NCBI GenBank assembly: GCA_028876065.1
Contig: JAGWTI010000017.1
Span: 1 to 44,368 of the forward strand
DNA: 44,368 bases
Source of the DNA: Nitrospirota bacterium
GTDB taxonomy: Bacteria; Nitrospirota; Nitrospiria; Nitrospirales; Nitrospiraceae
Reading direction: 5' to 3'
Both the position numbers and the translations under genes were made by a program. Shown in pieces: positions 1 through 9,607 of the stretch. The notes under the pieces were generated by a model, which saw only the letters and a program-made list of their open reading frames with translations, did not search any database and was not told the origin of the DNA. Positions within the stretch are counted from its first letter, which is position 1, and every line of letters starts with the position of its first letter.

Positions 1-641
1 CGCATACCTTCGAAGACGTGCGCCGCCGGATTGGCCTGGGCAATGACTTGCAACCATCGGGGCAGGATATCGATCGGATAGAACACGCAGGAAATCGGCT
101 GGAAGAGAAAGACCATGCCCCAGGCCAGCACCTCCGCCTCCTGGCCGAAGCGCATGATCAGCGACGTCGTGAGCACCCCGATGATCCAGCCGGTGACGAT
201 CAGGTTCAACACGAAGGGCACGAGCGAGAGGCCGATCATGAACACATTGTAGGAGTAGAAGAAATAGGCGGCGGCCACCATCACGCACGACACCATCGCC
301 ACTTTCAACACGCTCAAGACCATGGTCGCCGCCAGAAACTCGCTGGGCTTCAAGGGGCTGGCGAAGAGGTTCATCAGGTTCCGGGACCAGATTTCCTCCA
401 GAAACGAGATCGTGATGCCCTGCTGGGCGCGGAACAGGACGTCCCAGAGGATCAAGGCCCCGAGGAAAAAAGTCACGACGCCGGGCAACTGGCCCTGGAA
501 CTTCATCAGATAGACCGTAATGAAGCCCCAGACGACCAGATCCAGGAAGGGCCAGTAAAAAATTTCCATCAGCCGCGGCAGGCTGCGCTTGTAGAGAAAC
601 AGATGTCGCGTGATCAAGGCTTGAGTGCGATGAATCTTCAT
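1..641 (-). CDS. ABC-2 type transporter permease (partial, 3' end outside window)
   Basis: This frame is open from an ATG at 641 down to the left edge, giving 213 residues without a stop. The protein is strongly hydrophobic with about five membrane segments. The last visible stretch (NPAAHVFEGMR) is typical of the late cytoplasmic/periplasmic loop of ABC-2 permeases of the DrrB/NodJ type, so perhaps 40-50 residues are missing. It lies about 90 bp downstream of the ATPase gene on the same strand, so the two would form one exporter (two half-transporters, or homodimers of each). The substrate cannot be read from the sequence; drug, polysaccharide or lipid are all possible. Start choice: first ATG after a repeat-rich gap, with no strong ribosome binding site seen. 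Confidence 0.85.
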   Translation of the reverse strand, partial: MKIHRTQALITRHLFLYKRSLPRLMEIFYWPFLDLVVWGFITVYLMKFQGQLPGVVTFFLGALILWDVLFRAQQGITISFLEEIWSRNLMNLFASPLKPSEFLAATMVLSVLKVAMVSCVMVAAAYFFYSYNVFMIGLSLVPFVLNLIVTGWIIGVLTTSLIMRFGQEAEVLAWGMVFLFQPISCVFYPIDILPRWLQVIAQANPAAHVFEGM

Positions 642-644
642 AAA

Positions 645-735
645 AAATTCAGGGTGCGCGGTTCGAGGTACCGGGTGCTGGGCAAGAACCCCTTCTTGTT
701 TTGATTCCCCGAACCTCGCAACCCCGAACCTCTTA
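645..735. repeat. Degenerate tandem word repeat at gene junction
   Basis: The gap between the ABC ATPase stop and the permease start contains iterated variants of GGTTCGAGGT / CCCCGAACCTC, with copies in both orientations (around 655-680 and 707-733). Together they could fold. The last copy reaches the ATPase stop codon. It is one of several unrelated repeat families of the same style in this window. Confidence 0.5.
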
Positions 736-1458
736 TTGTTCTCGTGCCAATTTCAAAAACACTTCTTCGAGGTCCCGCTGGCCGAACCGCTCCGTGATCT
801 CCCGGGCCGTCCCTTGCGCCACCACCTTGCCGCGCTGGAGAAAGACGATCCGGTCGGACATTTCCTCCATCTCGCGCATGTTGTGCGAGGTGTACAGCAC
901 GCTCAACCCGGCCGACCGGCGCACGTCTTTCAACAGCGCACGAATCTTGTGCGCGATGTCCGGGTCCAAGCTGGCCGTGGGCTCGTCCAGGAACAGAATT
1001 TTCGGCTCCGTCAGAATCGCCTTCGCCAACGTCAGCCTGGTCATCTGTCCTGACGACAGCTTGCGCGTGAGCTTGTGGCGGAACTCCTCCATCTCCAGTT
1101 TCTTGACCACCTCGTCGATGCGCCGCGCAATGTCCGAGAGGCCGTAGAGCTTGGCGACCACCCAGAGGTTTTCCTCGGCTGTCAGCGAATAGGGCATGGA
1201 AATGTACGTGGAGGAAAAGTTGACCTGGCCCAGGATCTCTTCCCGGTGCGTGGCCAGGTCTTTGCCGAACATCCGGATCGAGCCGGCCGTCGGCGTGACC
1301 AGCCCCAGCAGCATCTGGATCGTAGTGGTCTTGCCCGCCCCGTTGGGGCCGAGCAAGCCCAAAATCTCTCCCTGCCCGATCTCGAAGGAGACTCCGTCCA
1401 CGGCGGTAAAGTCGCCGAATCGCTTGGTGAGGCCGCTGACTTCGACAATAGGAAGCAT
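733..1458 (-). CDS. ABC transporter ATP-binding protein (ABC-2 exporter type)
   Basis: A 241-residue nucleotide-binding subunit. Walker A is GPNGAGKTT at about residues 37-45, the signature LSSGQ lies in the middle, and Walker B plus D-loop reads FLDEPTASLDP. The final H-loop region (TSHNMREMEEM) is also present, so it should be active. It pairs with the downstream permease. I choose the ATG at 1458 because the upstream in-frame ATG at 1479 lies inside a repeat and inside the preceding gene's 3' end. With 1458, the four-helix-bundle stop (1466-1468) sits 7 bp upstream. Family resemblance is to CcmA/NodI-like exporters; the cargo is unknown. Confidence 0.92.
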   Translation of the reverse strand: MLPIVEVSGLTKRFGDFTAVDGVSFEIGQGEILGLLGPNGAGKTTTIQMLLGLVTPTAGSIRMFGKDLATHREEILGQVNFSSTYISMPYSLTAEENLWVVAKLYGLSDIARRIDEVVKKLEMEEFRHKLTRKLSSGQMTRLTLAKAILTEPKILFLDEPTASLDPDIAHKIRALLKDVRRSAGLSVLYTSHNMREMEEMSDRIVFLQRGKVVAQGTAREITERFGQRDLEEVFLKLAREQ

Positions 1459-1486
1459 ACAGCTATCAGCCGTCAGCACTCAGCTT
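1459..1486. repeat. Left arm of inverted repeat flanking the four-helix-bundle gene
   Basis: Three copies of a TCAGC-containing word occur here. The stretch 1461-1484 matches the reverse complement of 1845-1868 at 20 of 24 positions. It contains the stop codon of the four-helix-bundle gene and abuts the start codon of the ABC ATPase. Confidence 0.6.
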
Positions 1487-1825
1487 CCGAACGAAAGCTG
1501 TGAGCATCTGCTTAACTTCGGCCACTTGGCCCGTAAACTTTCTGTGATCCAGATTACCCAATAAACCAAGGTCGCGAGCAAGTAACAGATGGTATTCCAA
1601 TTCACTGGCAGAACCCATTGCGATGTGACAGAACCGCATAAAATCCGACTTCCCGTTTCTCCCACATCCTTCTGCGATATTCGCCGGAACTGAACTTGCT
1701 GCCCGCCTGATCTGGCTTGTTAACCCGTAGAGCTCCTCCTTGGGAAACGAGGCGGTAGCTTTGTAGATTACCAGGGCAAGATGGTGTGACTTTTCCCAGA
1801 CCTTGAGTTTTTTGAAATCCCGCAT
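1466..1825 (-). CDS. Four-helix-bundle protein (23S rRNA intervening-sequence type)
   Basis: A 119-residue protein with the hallmark motif SSVPANIAEG near the end of helix 2 and an N-terminal KVWEKSHHLAL helix. Both are diagnostic of the family first found inside intervening sequences of 23S rRNA genes and related to the Avd accessory proteins of diversity-generating retroelements. In those relatives the bundle forms basic pentameric barrels that bind nucleic acid. Here it is not in an rRNA gene but between a cytochrome and an ABC transporter. Imperfect inverted repeats flank it, so a transcript could fold with the ORF in the loop. Its last codons are encoded by the repeat. The function of this copy is unknown; no reverse transcriptase is in the window. 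Confidence 0.85.
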   Translation of the reverse strand: MRDFKKLKVWEKSHHLALVIYKATASFPKEELYGLTSQIRRAASSVPANIAEGCGRNGKSDFMRFCHIAMGSASELEYHLLLARDLGLLGNLDHRKFTGQVAEVKQMLTAFVRKLSADG

Positions 1826-1836
1826 CTCATGATTCC

Positions 1837-1876
1837 GGCTGATTGCTGAAAGCTGATGGCTGACAGCTCTTCACAG
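1837..1876. repeat. Right arm of inverted repeat flanking the four-helix-bundle gene
   Basis: Iterated GCTGA-containing words lie between the start codon of the four-helix-bundle gene and the stop codon of the cytochrome gene. The reverse complement of 1845-1868 matches 1461-1484 at 20 of 24 positions. Confidence 0.6.
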
Positions 1877-2581
1877 TCAGTTGAAGAGGAAGTCGCCGAT
1901 TTTATCCGGAATGTGGCAGGTCTCGCATTTCTTGCTGAGGACCTTGCCTTCGTGCTCGGTCGTGCCGTCGTGGCAACGGAAGCAGTCGTTCATGGCCGAG
2001 GCGCGCAGCTTGGAGCCCTCCGGATGGTCCGGGTAATAGGGCTTCCCGTCCACGGCGACGTGGCCGCGCGGGATCACGACCGGGTAGCCCTTGATCGGCT
2101 GCTCATGAACGACGCGCGCATGGCAGGTCGTGCAGCCTTCCCCTTGGCCCCGCTTGGCGAAGGCTTCCATATGTGTCTTGTGGCCCATGACCAAGCCGAC
2201 GTCTTTGACCGGCGGGGGCAGGTCCCTGGTCGCCACTTCGGACACGCGCAAGATCGCCCGGTGGCAGCCGATACAAACCTCCGAGGAGACGGTGGCTTGC
2301 AGATTGTGGGCGTCTGTGGGCGTCCCGAACAGGTAGATGGACACGTCCTTGAGGCCGGCGTAGGCCTTGTCGCGGATGAACCCTTCCACGCCGGGGCGCA
2401 CATGGCAGGCGACGCACTCCACCTCCTTGTGCGAGGACTTCACCCAGGAGTCGTAGGAGGGACGGATGTTGTGGCAGCTGGCGCAAAACTGAGGATGGTT
2501 GGTGAGCGGCACGGCGGCCCCGCCCAGGGCCGCAGCGCCGAGGAAAATCGCCACCAGGACGATGGCTTTGGGCTTCTTCAT
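1877..2581 (-). CDS. Six-haem NapC/NirT/NrfH-like cytochrome c
   Basis: The 234-residue protein starts with a membrane anchor (about residues 5-24). It then shows six CxxCH haem sites at 33-37, 56-60, 103-107, 150-154, 200-204 and 219-223. The N-terminal half, with haem 1 just after the anchor and a SSHKEVEC spacing to haem 2, is NapC/NirT/NrfH-like. Such proteins take electrons from quinol and pass them to periplasmic oxidoreductases. Classical members have four haems; this one has two more. The start ATG overlaps the mobB stop in an ATGA arrangement, so it is probably translationally coupled to the molybdenum-cofactor genes. That suggests service to a molybdoenzyme, but the partner is not in the window. 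Confidence 0.88.
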   Translation of the reverse strand: MKKPKAIVLVAIFLGAAALGGAAVPLTNHPQFCASCHNIRPSYDSWVKSSHKEVECVACHVRPGVEGFIRDKAYAGLKDVSIYLFGTPTDAHNLQATVSSEVCIGCHRAILRVSEVATRDLPPPVKDVGLVMGHKTHMEAFAKRGQGEGCTTCHARVVHEQPIKGYPVVIPRGHVAVDGKPYYPDHPEGSKLRASAMNDCFRCHDGTTEHEGKVLSKKCETCHIPDKIGDFLFN

Positions 2582-3084
2582 GCCTCCGTGCGCCGCTTGG
2601 GAAAATGTTTGACGATCAGCTCGCTCAAGCTCTTGATGTCGTCCGGATCGATGCACGGCACCGTGAGTTCCACCGGCTTGTTGGACACGACCGCGAGCAG
2701 GTTTTCCTGCGACACGGGCACTTCGCCGAGTTGGTCCCGCAGGACGACGATTTTCGGATAGCCTTCGTTCTTCCACCCTTCCGCAATGACCAGATCGATC
2801 GACCGATCCAGGAACCGGTCCCGCAGCTCTTCCACTTTGATGTCGTCCGACACGTCGGAGAACATGGCCAGGCTCCCCTTGGAGAGCACCATCACCGTGC
2901 TGGCCCCGGCCCGCTTGTGGCGCCAACTGTCCTTGCCTTCCGTATCCAGATCGAACCCATGCCCCGTGTGCTTGACGGTGGCCACACGGTACCCGGCCAG
3001 CACCAGTTCGGGAATCAGCCGCTCGATCAGCGTCGTCTTCCCGCTGTTGGACCGTCCGACGAAACAGAGGATGGGAATCGCCAT
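2578..3084 (-). CDS. mobB: Molybdopterin-guanine dinucleotide biosynthesis adaptor MobB
   Basis: The 168-residue P-loop protein has Walker A GRSNSGKTT at residues 9-17 and a VKHTGHGFDLD segment typical of MobB, plus the late IAEGWK motif. MobB binds GTP and assists MobA in attaching GMP to molybdopterin; mobA itself is not in this window. Start: the ATG at 3084 matches the family N-terminus, and the longer open frame upstream reads as antisense of moeA. It lies 20 bp after moeA and its stop overlaps the cytochrome start. Confidence 0.92.
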   Translation of the reverse strand: MAIPILCFVGRSNSGKTTLIERLIPELVLAGYRVATVKHTGHGFDLDTEGKDSWRHKRAGASTVMVLSKGSLAMFSDVSDDIKVEELRDRFLDRSIDLVIAEGWKNEGYPKIVVLRDQLGEVPVSQENLLAVVSNKPVELTVPCIDPDDIKSLSELIVKHFPKRRTEA

Positions 3085-3104
3085 GGCCAACGTCTCTTTC
3101 GCGC

Positions 3105-4385
3105 TCAGCAACAGGACTGCCGGTGACCGGTCGAGGGCGCCGCGCCCCCCTCTCGGTCCCACAGCGGCTCGCCCAGGACCTGCACCGTCACCGTGTCGCC
3201 CGGATTCAGCCGTTCGATGTCCTGCGGAATATCGATCAGACAATTGGCCTTGACCATGGAGGTCAGGATACCGGACCCCTGGTCGCCCGTCGTCCGCACG
3301 GTGAAGCCTCCCCCGTCGCGCATCAGGATGCCGCGCAGGAAATGCCGCCGGTCGGTACGCTTGGAGAACTTTTCCTGGAAGGCCGCCTGCACCACCGGCC
3401 GGCCGTAGCTGCGGTGGCCGGACATCTTCAACATGGCCGGCCGCACGAGTTGCTCGAAGGTCACCATCGAGGAGACCGGATTGCCGGGCAGCCCGAAGGC
3501 CAATTTGCCTTGAATCTTTCCGAAGGCCAGGGGCTGGCCCGGGCGGATCGCCAGCTTCCAGAAATTCATCTCCGCGCCCAGTTCCTTGAACACGGCCTTG
3601 GTGAAATCGTAGTCGCCCATCGAGACGCCGCCGGACAGCACGAGGATGTCGGCGTTCAGCCCGTGTGAAATTTTTTCCTTCAGCGCGGCCGGCTGGTCTT
3701 TGGCGATGCCCAGCAGGATCGGGACGCCGCCCGCTTCCTGCACCGCGGCGGCGATGCCGTAGCTGTTCGAATTGATGATCTTGTCCTCGTCGAAGCGCTC
3801 GTCCAAATCGGCCAGCTCGTCGCCGGTGGACAGGATGGCGACCCGGGGCCGTTGATAGACAAAGACAAAGGGTTTGGCCAGGATGGCCAGCATGCCCACT
3901 TCACCCGGTCTGAGCTGCGTGCCCTTGGGAATGATGCAGTCGCCCTTGCGCACGTCCTCGCCCTGCGGACGGATGTTGGCCCCTTGCGGCTCCGGCTTGA
4001 AAATCTTGACCGAGTCCGGGGCATGTTCCGTGTCCTCCACCTTGATGACGACGTTGGCCCCTTTGGGCACCGGGGCGCCGGTCATGATCCGGATCGCCTC
4101 CCCCGGTCCCACCGACTTGGTGGCCACCTTGCCGGCCGGCACATCCTCGACGACCTTCAGCACGACCGGCTTGGCGATCGCATGGTCCTGCTTGATGTCC
4201 TCGTAACGCACGGCGAAGCCGTCCATCGCCGAGTTGTCCCAGGGCGGATTGTCCCGCAGCGCGATCAGGTCCTCGCCGATCACGCGCCCGAGGGATTCCA
4301 CCAGCCCGACTTTTTCCAGCCCCAGAATCTGGGTGGCGGCCAGGACGATCTTCTGCGCTTCGTGAAGTGGCGTGAGTCCTTGCAT
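3105..4385 (-). CDS. moeA: Molybdopterin molybdenumtransferase MoeA
   Basis: 426 residues, full length for the family. MoeA inserts molybdate into adenylated molybdopterin. Visible motifs are NSAMDGFAV in domain I, TGDEL and SGGVSMGDYDF in the MoaB-like catalytic domain, and GLPGNPVSS. The C-terminal beta-barrel domain ends with a short non-conserved tail. It is part of a minus-strand run with mogA, the Mrp-like ATPase and mobB, so the late steps of molybdenum-cofactor synthesis are co-transcribed. Confidence 0.95.
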   Translation of the reverse strand: MQGLTPLHEAQKIVLAATQILGLEKVGLVESLGRVIGEDLIALRDNPPWDNSAMDGFAVRYEDIKQDHAIAKPVVLKVVEDVPAGKVATKSVGPGEAIRIMTGAPVPKGANVVIKVEDTEHAPDSVKIFKPEPQGANIRPQGEDVRKGDCIIPKGTQLRPGEVGMLAILAKPFVFVYQRPRVAILSTGDELADLDERFDEDKIINSNSYGIAAAVQEAGGVPILLGIAKDQPAALKEKISHGLNADILVLSGGVSMGDYDFTKAVFKELGAEMNFWKLAIRPGQPLAFGKIQGKLAFGLPGNPVSSMVTFEQLVRPAMLKMSGHRSYGRPVVQAAFQEKFSKRTDRRHFLRGILMRDGGGFTVRTTGDQGSGILTSMVKANCLIDIPQDIERLNPGDTVTVQVLGEPLWDREGGAAPSTGHRQSCC

Positions 4386-4430
4386 GGTTCTCCGAACCGA
4401 TACCTGATGACCGATGAGCGATAACTTCTT
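4386..4430. repeat. Short degenerate repeat between the Mrp-like gene and moeA
   Basis: The 45-bp gap holds variants of GATNNNTGATGA / CCGATGAGCGATAA in tandem. It is the same style as other junction repeats here, but short and weak. Confidence 0.3.
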
Positions 4431-5381
4431 CTAATGCCGCTTGGGGCCGACTTTCAACAGCGACCCGCTCTTCTTGCAGAAGGCCTCCACCCTGTTGGCG
4501 ATCTGGTGGTAGGCCTCGGCCGTGGGCGAATCCGAATAGAACATGGCGAAGGGCTCGCCCGCGTCGCACTGGGTGACCACGTCCGGGTCCAGCGGGATGC
4601 GCCCGAGGAACGGCACGCCCATGTCGCCCGCGGAGGCTTCGCCCCCGCCCTTGCGGAACACTTCGATCGCCTGGTGGCAGTGGGGACATTCCAACCCGCT
4701 CATGTTCTCCACGATGCCGATGATCGGAATCTCGCTGTCCTTGGCGAAGGTGACCGACTTGCGCGAGTCCAGCAACGCGACTTCCTGCGGGGTCGTGACG
4801 ATCACGCAGCCGCTCACGTTGCCGATCAGGTCGATGGTCGTCACCGACTCGTTGCCGGTCCCCGGCGGCAGGTCCACGAGCAGGAAATTCAAGTCCGCCC
4901 ACTCCACCCCGCCCAGGAGTTGGTTGATGAACTCGTACTTGTAGGCGTCGCGCCAGATGATCGGGTCGTCCGGGTTCTGCAGCAGGAACGACATGGAGGC
5001 GATTTTGAGGTTATAGGCCTGGAACGGGATGATGCCGCCCGAGGTGCTGATCTTGAGCTTCTGCCCTTCGGCGCCGACCATCTTGGGAATGTTGGGTCCG
5101 TGGATGTCCATGTCGCAGATGCCGACTTCGTAGCCCTTCAAGGCGAGGCTGGCCGCCAGGTTGGTGGTGACGGTGCTCTTGCCCACCCCGCCTTTGTTGC
5201 TCATCACGAGGACCTTGTACTCGATCCGCTCCATCCGCTTGTTGACGAGCCAGCGGCTGTGGCCTTCCTTGTCCTTCTGGCAGGTTTCGTTTTCGTCGCA
5301 GATGGCGCAGGCCCACATGTAGGTGCAGGCGTCCCCGCTTCCGGACCCTGGCTGCTGAATGATGTTCAGTTCTTTGGGCAT
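4431..5381 (-). CDS. mrp: Mrp/ApbC/NBP35-family Fe-S cluster carrier P-loop ATPase
   Basis: 316 residues. A deviant Walker A (KGGVGKST) lies at residues 63-70, with the DLPPGTGN switch region and a C-terminal CPHC pair that in this family bridges a 4Fe-4S cluster at the dimer interface. Unusually for a bacterial Mrp, the N-terminus carries four cysteines at 19, 25, 28 and 34 (CxxxxxCxxC then C), resembling the ferredoxin-like N-terminus of eukaryotic NBP35. It sits between mogA and moeA, so it probably loads Fe-S clusters into the molybdoenzyme or cytochrome system this operon serves. That role is inferred from position. Confidence 0.9.
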   Translation of the reverse strand: MPKELNIIQQPGSGSGDACTYMWACAICDENETCQKDKEGHSRWLVNKRMERIEYKVLVMSNKGGVGKSTVTTNLAASLALKGYEVGICDMDIHGPNIPKMVGAEGQKLKISTSGGIIPFQAYNLKIASMSFLLQNPDDPIIWRDAYKYEFINQLLGGVEWADLNFLLVDLPPGTGNESVTTIDLIGNVSGCVIVTTPQEVALLDSRKSVTFAKDSEIPIIGIVENMSGLECPHCHQAIEVFRKGGGEASAGDMGVPFLGRIPLDPDVVTQCDAGEPFAMFYSDSPTAEAYHQIANRVEAFCKKSGSLLKVGPKRH

Positions 5382-5399
5382 AGGGGCTATCGGCTCCTT

Positions 5400-5879
5400 C
5401 TAGGCCGGCTTTTTGCCCGGCCGTATTTTCTCCACCGTATGTTCCAGAATCGGGGCCAGCACCGCCAAGTTCTCTGTGGCCCCCGTGGGACTGCCGGGCA
5501 GGTTCACGATCAACGTGCCGCCCCGCAGACCCGCCGTCCCGCGCGACAACATCGCGGTCCGGACTTTCTTCAGACTCTCCTGCCGCATCGCCTCGCCGAT
5601 GCCCGGTATTTCTTTTTCAATCACGTCACGGGTGGCTTCGGGCGCCCAATCGGTGGGCCGCACCCCCGTCCCGCCCAGCGTGACAATGACATCGGGCGAC
5701 TCGATCCCGCACAGGAAGAGCAGCCGATCACGGATGGCGTCGCGCTCGTCCGCTACGACCTCGTAGGAGACCAGCGTGGCCGGCAACTCGGCGATCATCC
5801 GTTCGATCGCCGGCTGCCCTTCATCCGGCTCTCGCCCGGACAGAATCTTGCTGCTGATGACGACCACGGATACCCGCAT
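5400..5879 (-). CDS. mogA: Molybdopterin adenylyltransferase (MogA/MoaB family)
   Basis: 159 residues. The motifs TLGGTGVRPTDWAPEAT and NLPGSPTGATENL are the molybdopterin-binding signatures of MogA/MoaB, which activates molybdopterin with AMP before MoeA adds molybdenum. A GGAG ribosome binding site lies 6 bp before the ATG. It is located 20 bp downstream of tatC and 18 bp upstream of the Mrp-like gene on the same strand. MogA and MoaB2 cannot be separated by eye. Confidence 0.9.
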   Translation of the reverse strand: MRVSVVVISSKILSGREPDEGQPAIERMIAELPATLVSYEVVADERDAIRDRLLFLCGIESPDVIVTLGGTGVRPTDWAPEATRDVIEKEIPGIGEAMRQESLKKVRTAMLSRGTAGLRGGTLIVNLPGSPTGATENLAVLAPILEHTVEKIRPGKKPA

Positions 5880-5899
5880 GGGAGTCTCCGATGCTCGCG

Positions 5900-6832
5900 C
5901 TATCGCGGCCGCCCTTGCGGCACGCCCACATATTCGCCCTCGGCCGCCATGGCCGGCTTGGGCACCACGGCAGGCGCGGGGCCGGCCTTCGCCGGAGCCT
6001 CGGCCTGGGGTTCGGCCGGCCGGCGTTTCTTCCCGAAGATGCCCGCGCTCACGATCCCGACTTCATAGAACACATACATGGGCAGGGCCATCAGACATTG
6101 GTTGAAGGGATCGGGCGTCGGCGTCAGCAAGGCGGCAAAGATAAACGCGCCCAGGAACGCCCATTTGCGGTACTTCTTCAAAAACGGCGCGTCCACCCAG
6201 CCGATTTTGGCCATCAACGTGATCGCCAGCGGGACCTCGAAGATCATCCCGAACACCAAGAGGAACCACAAGGCGAACCCGACGTACGCTTCGATGGAAA
6301 TCTGAGGGATAAACCCCGCGTTGACGCCGTAAGAAACCAGGAAGTTCAGGGCGAAGGGCAGGACGAAGAAGAAGGAAAACAGGATACCGGTATAGAAGGC
6401 GGCGGTGCTGATCAGCACGAACGGGCCGACGAACCGCCGTTCATGGACGTGCAGGCCCGGCACCACGAACTGCCAGATTTCCCAGAGCACGTAGGGCGTG
6501 GACAGGACCAAGGCAAACAGGCCGGCCACCTTGACGTTTTGCCAGAGCGCCTCGGCCGGGGCCAGAAAGACGAACGGCACCGTGGGCAGGTCCGTCGGCA
6601 CCCATTGCAGTCGGCCGGGAATGAACGCGTTCTGCAGCGGGACCCGGAGCCACTGGACCAAGGTGTCGGCAAAGAAGAACGTGCCGACAAACACGATCCC
6701 GACGACAATGACCGTGCGGGTCAGCCGGACCTGGAGCTCCACGAGGTGCTCCATGACCGGCATCTTTTTGTCTTCCAGCGGCGTGAAGATCGTATCTTGC
6801 AGCCACTGTGTGAACTGACCCCTGTCAGCCAT
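5900..6832 (-). CDS. tatC: Twin-arginine translocase subunit TatC
   Basis: 310 residues with six predicted membrane segments. The N-terminal EHLVELQVRL is the conserved TatC signature (EHLxELRxRL) that binds the twin-arginine signal. It is somewhat longer than the usual ~250 residues because of a 25-residue N-terminal extension and an Ala/Pro-rich cytoplasmic tail of about 45 residues. No tatA/tatB is adjacent. Position directly before the molybdenum-cofactor genes fits export of folded cofactor-containing enzymes. A start at the internal MPVMEHL methionine is possible. Confidence 0.95.
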   Translation of the reverse strand: MADRGQFTQWLQDTIFTPLEDKKMPVMEHLVELQVRLTRTVIVVGIVFVGTFFFADTLVQWLRVPLQNAFIPGRLQWVPTDLPTVPFVFLAPAEALWQNVKVAGLFALVLSTPYVLWEIWQFVVPGLHVHERRFVGPFVLISTAAFYTGILFSFFFVLPFALNFLVSYGVNAGFIPQISIEAYVGFALWFLLVFGMIFEVPLAITLMAKIGWVDAPFLKKYRKWAFLGAFIFAALLTPTPDPFNQCLMALPMYVFYEVGIVSAGIFGKKRRPAEPQAEAPAKAGPAPAVVPKPAMAAEGEYVGVPQGRPR

Positions 6833-6883
6833 GCTGGCGCGACTTCCTGCGGCGCGGAGCCTGCGCCCCGCGCCCTCTCGGTT

Positions 6884-8452
<1,569 letters not shown>

Positions 8453-8532
8453 AATTGCCCTCAATTCTTCTTGCGGTTGCTGATTATTCCGGACGAGTGC
8501 CGCGACACCGAAGCCCGGCGCATGGTCCGGTC

Positions 8533-8562
8533 ATTCTACACCATCCCCGCTCGCTGCTTCAA
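8533..8562 (-). promoter_or_regulatory. Candidate sigma70 promoter for htrA-tatC-moco operon
   Basis: On the minus strand TTGAAG (8562-8557) and TAGAAT (8538-8533) are separated by 18 bp. This would start transcription near 8526, about 75 nt before the htrA start. The 8465-8673 gap contains nothing else recognised. Confidence 0.4.
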
Positions 8563-8673
8563 AGACAAAAACGTCCCGCTTGGAGCCTCGTTCACGCGCT
8601 CGGAGGAGGAACCGATGGGGGCAGGTTGGGGGCTGAACCGTGCTGCGGCCGGCAGAAGCGCAAGGCTCGGCGG

Positions 8674-9462
8674 TCACCCTCGGAGGGCTGCGGATTCCGC
8701 CTCCCGTTTCCTGAGCCAGGCGTCCTGGAAATTGATGACCAGCCGTTTGACCGCCTCGTGCATCGCGATCACCCGCAAGGTATGGGGCGCGCTTTCATAC
8801 GTCGGCGGCCACCATCGCCAGTTCGGCTCCAGGGGACGTTTCCAGATCACCGGGTACCATTGGTTGATATCCGGCGTGGTGGGCCGATCCAGCGTGGCCC
8901 ATCCCCGCCCCTCGGCATGGACCAAGACCTGACTGTTCTTCACGTCCACGAGCGCCACTTCGACCAGGGACCAGTTGTCCCGCCGCAGACCCGGCACGAC
9001 GTGGGTCGTCCACCCGACCGCCACATAAAAGGGATATTCCTGTTCCGTCGCCGACGCGATCACCAGGACCAGGTAGTCCAGGCCGTGCTTCCGGCCGATC
9101 TCGGCGAACAGCTTCGGATCGCGGCCGGGGCTGATTCCATCGGCCGGGATGATCTTCTCGATGGACAAGGGGAGATACTGGGTCAACTGCTGTTGCAACT
9201 GTTCCGCCATCTGAACCAGGGCTTGATCGGGCAAGCTGGGCGAGGCGTCTGGGTCCAAGGTGTCGTCGATCAGCAGAAGACCGGCTGCGAGAGGCCGTTT
9301 ATCCGGCAGGACCGCCTCAGGAGGAGGGGCGCCGACCGCTTGTTGCCCGACATAGTCGGCCAGCCGGCTCGGCGGCGCCAACGCCACGCAACCAGACAGG
9401 CCGAGCACCGTCGGAGAGGAGCAAGCCAACAAGAACCAGACCGTGGCTCGTCGCACCCGCAT
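8674..9462 (-). CDS. Hypothetical outer-envelope lipoprotein
   Basis: 262 residues. The start at 9462 gives a short basic n-region, a hydrophobic stretch and an LSGC lipobox, so it should be a lipoprotein. The body has no motif I recognise: an alpha/beta-looking middle (HGLDYLVLVIAS) followed by a Trp- and Pro-rich segment (NWRWWPPTYES) and a helical C-terminus. The middle segment recalls lipoproteins that test a TolB-N or CsgG-like fold, but this is only an impression. It is divergent from the glycosyltransferase gene across about 145 bp. Confidence 0.75.
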   Translation of the reverse strand: MRVRRATVWFLLACSSPTVLGLSGCVALAPPSRLADYVGQQAVGAPPPEAVLPDKRPLAAGLLLIDDTLDPDASPSLPDQALVQMAEQLQQQLTQYLPLSIEKIIPADGISPGRDPKLFAEIGRKHGLDYLVLVIASATEQEYPFYVAVGWTTHVVPGLRRDNWSLVEVALVDVKNSQVLVHAEGRGWATLDRPTTPDINQWYPVIWKRPLEPNWRWWPPTYESAPHTLRVIAMHEAVKRLVINFQDAWLRKREAESAALRG

Positions 9463-9607
9463 ACGGCCCCCCGGCAAAACGGTTGGCGCTCCTCTCATGG
9501 TTTACGATCTCTCCAAGGAGGCGGGTTTGTCAAGCGCGCGCCACCGGACAAATCGTCTTGCAATCCACCGGCTCGCCGGGTAGGCTGACGCCACATCCGG
9601 AGCCCGC

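Noticed and set aside
18-704. 228-codon plus-strand frame at the left edge
   Set aside because: The minus strand encodes a clear ABC-2 permease; the plus frame is its shadow.
1466-1825. Diversity-generating retroelement accessory gene (avd)
   Set aside because: The protein is related, but no reverse transcriptase, template repeat or variable repeat is present nearby.
4434-6068. 544-codon plus-strand open frame
   Set aside because: Antisense to the Mrp-like gene and mogA, with no domain and the same shadow composition.
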